Below are positions 59,434 through 64,000 of a DNA stretch of 64,000 nucleotides, in pieces (position 1 is the first letter of the stretch; every line of letters starts with the position of its first letter). The DNA comes from Taxillus chinensis. Lineage: Eukaryota > Streptophyta > Magnoliopsida > Santalales > Loranthaceae. The notes under the pieces are model-generated. The model did no database searches, was not told the DNA's origin, and was given only the letters and a program-made list of their open reading frames with translations. The stretch is taken from positions 58,019,865 to 58,083,864 of the forward strand of contig CM042090.1 of the NCBI GenBank assembly GCA_023512835.1. The letters run 5' to 3'. Position numbers and translations under genes: made by a program.

Positions 59434-61041
59434 TGAAATTCCCAGACACGCACTGAGAGTGGGGGTGAATCAGTGTATCAATTTAATTTTTACCCCTTTT
59501 CTTATTTACCCCTGATGATCTCTTTAGTCAACTCAATTTCTGTGTTTGTATGCCAAATAAAAAGAAACAACAAAGACAAGGCACACAACAATTACGTGGT
59601 TCACCCTACAATGTGTAGAGCTACGTCCACGGCGTGATTAGCAATTTGCTAACCACAGAATCTCCACTATGCGATTTAGGATAGCACACTACTACCCAAG
59701 GCTCACTGCCTCGATACAAGCTTAGGGTCTCTGCCCTTGGGTTCACTACCCAATTACAATCTTCTCACAATCAAAACAATGACTGAATCACACTGATTCC
59801 AGCCTTACAATCATAACAAATTGATTTCTCAAATTTCACAGCCTAAACAACCAAAATGCAAGTTGATTTTGATCACCAACCTGTGAGAAATCAAAATAAG
59901 AAGCTCTTGTTGTTGTAGACTAACCCTTTAACTCTAGGGTTCTTCCTTCTGACCTCTTGAATGATCAGAACACGCTCCTTGTGACTGGATCTTGATCTTC
60001 AGTTGATTCACAATTACTTTAGCTCTCTTTTTCTCAAATATAATCAATAAAATTGCTCTGAAGCTATCTCTCCTAACACCCACACAAGATAGGACGAAAA
60101 TTATGATATATATATCACCATATAACCCTAATCTCCTCCCATATACTCAGCAGCCAGCTCCTGACCATTGATCTCTTTCTTTGAGTTAATATCCACCCTT
60201 GGATCTAGGTTAAAGCCTCTCTCTTAACCTAATCCAGGCACCAAATCTCCACCATTGATCTATTCTTGAATATAATATTAGCCATTGGATCAAACTTATT
60301 TAAATGAATAAATCTTAACCATTGGATCAAGCTCACCTTAATCAACGGATCTCGGCCCATACACCTGGCGAACTCTGATCTGCATGTGCTGATGTCAGTA
60401 TGTTGACCATAACTTTCTCCACAGAGCTCAAATTCACTTGAAGTCAAAAGCAAAGATGTAGATCCTTAAGTCCTCTATCCACCCCTAAAATATGGTGAAA
60501 TTCTGAGCTAAAAATAAACCTGCACAAATCATCCTATTTGCACACGATATCACTTTAGATGGCTATTTTGACCTAGAAGAAGGTCTCAAACTTTTTCACG
60601 TGCAGAACAAAAGTTGCTCCAAATAATGTCATAAACATGTCCTCAAAATTTCAGAGCAATCGGACAAAAATTGCCTTTGTACATGAAATGGGCTTTTCAC
60701 GTGCAGAGCCCAATTGGCTCAAAATTAGGCCATAAACATGTCCTCAAAATTTCAGAGCAATCAGACAAGAATTGCCTTTGCACGTGAAATGGGCTTTTCA
60801 CGTGCAGAGCCAAATGTGCTCCAATTTCTCTAGTGAATCCCCCATAAACTGTAGATCAATAATGCCTTCTGCACGCAATATTGATTGTAGCTCCAAACTT
60901 CATTAAAATACTATTTTTGTATGTGATAATATCTGCTTCTCTGGACCTCCTCTTTCTTTCATATGGTGCAATCACAAGGTTGACAACAATGACAACAACA
61001 ATCAGCATGCCAACTCTCAACAACTCACATTGGGAATAACA
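59434..61041 (-). mobile_element. 5' LTR of copia D
   Basis: TGAAATTCCCAGACACGC to GGGAATAACA, 1608 bases, almost the same as 44149-45755. It carries the same two CACGTG hairpin units, the second with perfect 11-bp arms (60779-60789 and 60796-60806). Confidence 0.95.
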
Positions 61042-61198
61042 CATCCTTAAGCGGCATAAATAATTTCCTTTTAGGTGGCCAATCGCACCCCAAAAATGGT
61101 TGGTGCCGACTCTGTATTTTCATCACCATTCGGATAAAGGTTAGGGGAAATCGCACCCCAAAAGTGGTTTCCCTCCCGGACGAAATCTGGTAGTGACA
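61042..61198 (+). mobile_element. Plus-strand Ogre-like 3' LTR, last part
   Basis: It resumes after the CATCC duplication and ends TCTGGTAGTGACA. This is the reverse complement of the Ogre LTR end next to the PBS at 6629. No PBS follows, so this is a 3' LTR rather than a 5' LTR. Confidence 0.85.
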
Positions 61199-61255
61199 AG
61201 GTCAAATCTGGAACATCAGGTCAAATCTGAAACATCAGGTCAAATTGAGAACATC
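61199..61255. repeat. 19-bp tandem repeat, 3 copies
   Basis: Units AGGTCAAATCTGGAACATC at 61199, 61218 and 61237, directly after the Ogre LTR end. Confidence 0.93.
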
Positions 61256-62045
61256 AATGATCCAGAATAACCTTCAAAGACATGGAGTAAAGAATCTAAG
61301 ACTTCAATCCTTAGACTGAGGCTTTGATCATCCAGAATAAGCATCTATCGTTCGGATTAGCCTTCAATCATCCGGAATAAGTATCCATGGTCCGGAATAA
61401 ACCTTCAATCATCCAGAATAAGCATCCATAGTCCGAATTAAGCTTTGCCATCCGAATTAAGTCTCCAAACGTCCAAAAATTACTCTAAAGGCTTAGAATT
61501 GACAAGATTCACCTTTTTTATCCCTTCGATGTATCGAAACTCAATATTTTTAAATATAGCTTGCCAAACATTAATTACTTTGGGTAGTACACAAGACTTC
61601 TAGGAGTTCCAACACATTTAATAAAAAGCCCCTTCAAATTCCCAAGGATGTCCTTTCAATTTCCCAAGGATGTCCCCTCCAATTTCCAAGGAATTTAATG
61701 AAAAACTTTCTCCCTTTCCAATGCACCACATTAATTGCTGGTTGTCCCTTCTTCAACCTCTATAAAAGGAGTTGGAGTTGGCTGCGGCATTGGAGAAAAG
61801 CCGCACCGTGTGGCTTTTCAATTTTTTGGTATGTTATTATTGTTTGTTTTAAAAATTGACCGTTAGATTATATATTCATATAGTTCATGTCATAACTGTA
61901 AAATTTTCTAGTGATCTAACGGTTGGATTTTGCACAAATAAAAAGATAAATAAATAAAAATACTAAGTTATTTTTATCTTTTTATTTGTTGTAATTGCAT
62001 TTGTTAGTTCAAAGTTATATTTGTTATAAAAATACTAAATAAAAA
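61256..62045. other. Non-coding flank with TCCGGAATAAG repeats and a TATA-like site
   Basis: From 61290 to 61480 a degenerate unit with TTCAATCATCCGGAATAAGC recurs about six times. A TATA-like TATAAAAGG lies at 61761-61769. A perfect 17-bp inverted repeat (61934-61950 with 61973-61989, starting ACAAATAAAAAGATAAA) forms a possible hairpin or small MITE remnant. No gene is seen. Confidence 0.6.
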
Positions 62046-62702
62046 TGTCACGTCCCCAAATTCTGAAGACAACAGAACCAGGAACGCGACGTCCTCATGC
62101 CCACACCCGAGGGGTCGAGGGGATTAGTAGCCAACTATATCCTGTACAAAACTACAACAGGGGTAGAATTGCACTAAATGATGAAATTCAACATAAAGAC
62201 TTGGTCAATAAATATGGTACAGTAATGCTTTCATTCCTTTTCCATAAATATCCAACACACATTAAAATAATTTATGTACATATAAATTCTTAGTACAAAT
62301 CTAATACAACTTTCACGAACCCTCGTCCAGATAATTCAAATAAATAAACAAATTATGTTATACAAATCCATAATCCAAGTTTTACAAAATGTTAGTTAAA
62401 TAACAAGTAACTTCGGTCCAGCCTCTAACGAATAGGTCAATACCTGAAACATGTCAACAAAGTAGGAGTGAGCACAAATGCCCAGTAGGTGATCTCCATC
62501 TCCTCACCATCCTATAATAAGAAATCCTAAGTCTACATGGTGAGTGTATGCTTGTGCCAGTGTAGTGTTCTACTCTATCATAATAAGTTCACATTCAATC
62601 ACAAAATATAACATCATACACATTACATTTCATTCGTTAAGGGTACACACCGAATGATCCAACTATCCACTGGATTCCCGCAACCAACACCAAGGATCCC
62701 AA
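62046..62702 (-). mobile_element. LTR F, Tekay-like superfamily, truncated by G
   Basis: It starts TGTCACGTCCCC, has CATGCCCACACCCGAGGGGTCG near 62097 and a GAGCACAAATGCCCAGTAGGTGATCTCC block near 62470, like the solo LTR at 1335. LTR G starts at 62703, so F is interrupted or truncated and its other end is not in the window. Confidence 0.75.
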
Positions 62703-64000
62703 TGTCACGCCCGGATTTCCAACCCGAGGAAACCGGTGCACGTGACTCCCCTTGTACCCACACGGAGGACAAAGGGGTTAGGGTGCAAACCCCGAATATA
62801 ACATTTTAAACATCCACAACACATTCAAGAAAATAAAGTTCATAAAAGCAATCCACAATCCAAACCAGTCTTTATTACAACAAAATCCTCTTTTCAATCC
62901 ATCCCCACTGGGGTTACATCAATTCCCATTAAGATAACATAAATGGTAGACAGTAAAGTAAATAAGGTCTTCCACCTTGGGGTCCCACCTAATGCCTGTA
63001 TGTTCCTGAAAGAAAACACAACATAGAGGGAGGGGTGAGCAACCACAGCTTCGGTAGAGGATCATGTCTCCCCAACCCATCCCATGCTCCTAGCGTCACA
63101 TGAGTGTGTACGGGTGCAGTGTAGTGACAATAAAATGTAAACAAGTTATATTCCACATTCACATGGCACACATATCCACAGCCATACAGGCTTAGCCATA
63201 TAGGCTAACATATCCACAGCCACTCAGGCTTAGCCACATGGGCTAACATATCCACAGCCATATAGGCTTAGCCACACGGGCTAACAGTTCCAGTCCCGGG
63301 CTTCCACAGCCACCGGGTTCCACAAGCACAGCATACAAGGTCACACAGGCATTAAACCAAACACATAACATACACACTTTCACAGGCATAATACCAAACA
63401 CTTAGTTCGCACAGCCCATCAGGCATAAAATCAAACACTTGACATGCAGAGTCTCACAGGTATTTTACCAAATGCTTAACATGCATACATTCACAAACCC
63501 ACAAACCCAGCCACACAGGCATATTATCAAACACTTAATATGCACACCATCCAACACCAGAATACATCAAAAACTACCATTGAAGGCCAACATTCATATA
63601 GGAGGTCACACCTATATGAATTTACATATAAATAGTATAACAATAACAACAGAAGCTCTATAAATCCTTTACCCAGGGCCTAACCCCGCACCCGTATCAG
63701 GTGAGACAAACCCTACCTTAAAGCAGATCTTCCTTGCTCCCGCGTAAACGCCGTCCTCCCCACGCAAGATGCTCCAGGCGAGGAACCAAGAACTCCCCCT
63801 TCCTTCTCTCTCTCTAGCTCTCTCTCTACGACGGCCGTGCAGCAGTCAAGAGAACCCTAAACCTAAAACAGAGGGCTTCTCCTCCTTATATAGACAACAC
63901 AACATCAAAACGACGTAGTTTTGATTAAGTGAATCCCAAAGATCAAAACGACGTAGTTTTGATGGAACAAGCTATGACCTTCCCACATCCATACACACCA
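62703..64000 (-). mobile_element. LTR G, LARD type, running off the window
   Basis: It starts TGTCACGCCCGGATTTCC. It holds repeated CCACAGCC...AGGCTTAGCCA units (63175-63290), one GGGCTTCCACAGCCACCGGG unit, a CT-rich leader, a TATA box (TTATATAGAC, about 63887) and two ACGT near-palindromes (63904-63925 and 63941-63962). The rest lies beyond the window. Confidence 0.88.
63175..63290. repeat. Short tandem repeat in LTR G
   Basis: Three to four copies of a unit of about 40 bases, with CATATCCACAGCCA and AGGCTTAGCCACA...GGCTAA. AGGCTTAGCC-type words form small inverted repeats. Confidence 0.8.

Larger units (their letters stand above)
44149..61041 (-). mobile_element. Copia D: complete-structure Ty1/copia element, interrupted by E
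   Basis: On the minus strand the order is 5' LTR (61041-59434), PBS (59431-59420), gag (59347 to 58643, then from 50516), protease, integrase, RT and RNase H (to 46223), polypurine tract (about 45770-45756) and 3' LTR (45755-44149). The TSD is CATCC. Without E it is about 8.8 kb. The two LTRs differ at fewer than about twenty positions by eye, so this is a fairly young insertion. I cannot fix its copia lineage from motifs alone. Confidence 0.92.

Noticed and set aside
61761..61769. TATAAAAGG as promoter of a host gene
   Set aside because: No open reading frame or splice-like structure follows; the next element is an LTR at 62046.
1..64000. tRNA, rRNA or other structural RNA genes
   Set aside because: Apart from PBS sequences, which resemble tRNA 3' ends for a known reason, I saw no tRNA A/B boxes with a cloverleaf and no rRNA-like sequence.

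Overview
This window looks like repeat-rich heterochromatin from a flowering plant, most likely a eudicot. Every coding stretch I can recognise belongs to an LTR retrotransposon: Ty3/gypsy Ogre/Tat gag, Ty3/gypsy Tekay-like integrase, Ty1/copia SIRE/Maximus-like gag, pol and envelope-like gene, and a second Ty1/copia gag-pol. I see no host gene, rRNA, tRNA or CRISPR array. The species cannot be named from this sequence alone.

The window is best read as a set of nested insertions, several of them fixed by target-site duplications (TSDs). The oldest visible layer is a plus-strand Ogre-like element. Its 3' UTR holds a 132-bp tandem array (38908-40205) and its 3' LTR lies at 40479-44148 plus 61042-61198. 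A minus-strand Ogre-like element sits in that array: 5' LTR at 37698-38907 plus 6629-8917, PBS at 6609-6626, broken gag at 3917-5490. Its internal part carries a solo LTR (1335-3625, TSD CTAGG). Its 5' LTR is split by remnants of a Tekay-like element (8918-12340 and 37587-37697). That element is in turn split by a SIRE-like copia (12341-37586). The SIRE gag is split by a non-autonomous gypsy element called A here (21048-35793, TSD TTGGC). The 3' LTR of A is split by a rearranged relative called B (28400-34689).

On the right, copia element D (44149-61041, TSD CATCC) interrupts the plus-strand Ogre LTR. Its gag is interrupted by a second full non-autonomous element, E (50522-58637, TSD ATTGG). 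After 61198 come short tandem repeats, a small inverted repeat and two more LTRs of the Tekay-like superfamily, F (62046-62702) and G (62703 to the window end).

A, B and E are the most interesting part. They share LTR ends and polypurine tract with the Tekay-like fragment, but their interior of about 4.6 kb (measured in A and E) keeps only a broken Gag zinc knuckle and a Pol C-terminal tail. They therefore look like large deletion derivatives that moved using proteins supplied by another element. Their LTRs also carry hairpin-forming CACGTG repeats, whose arms change together between copies, and a pair of ACGT-centred near-palindromes just upstream of the TATA box. Similar CACGTG hairpins occur in the LTRs of the unrelated copia D and in the solo LTR.

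All reading frames are broken by stops or frameshifts. Some small differences between LTR pairs may be assembly or base-calling errors at methylated CHG sites rather than true mutations.
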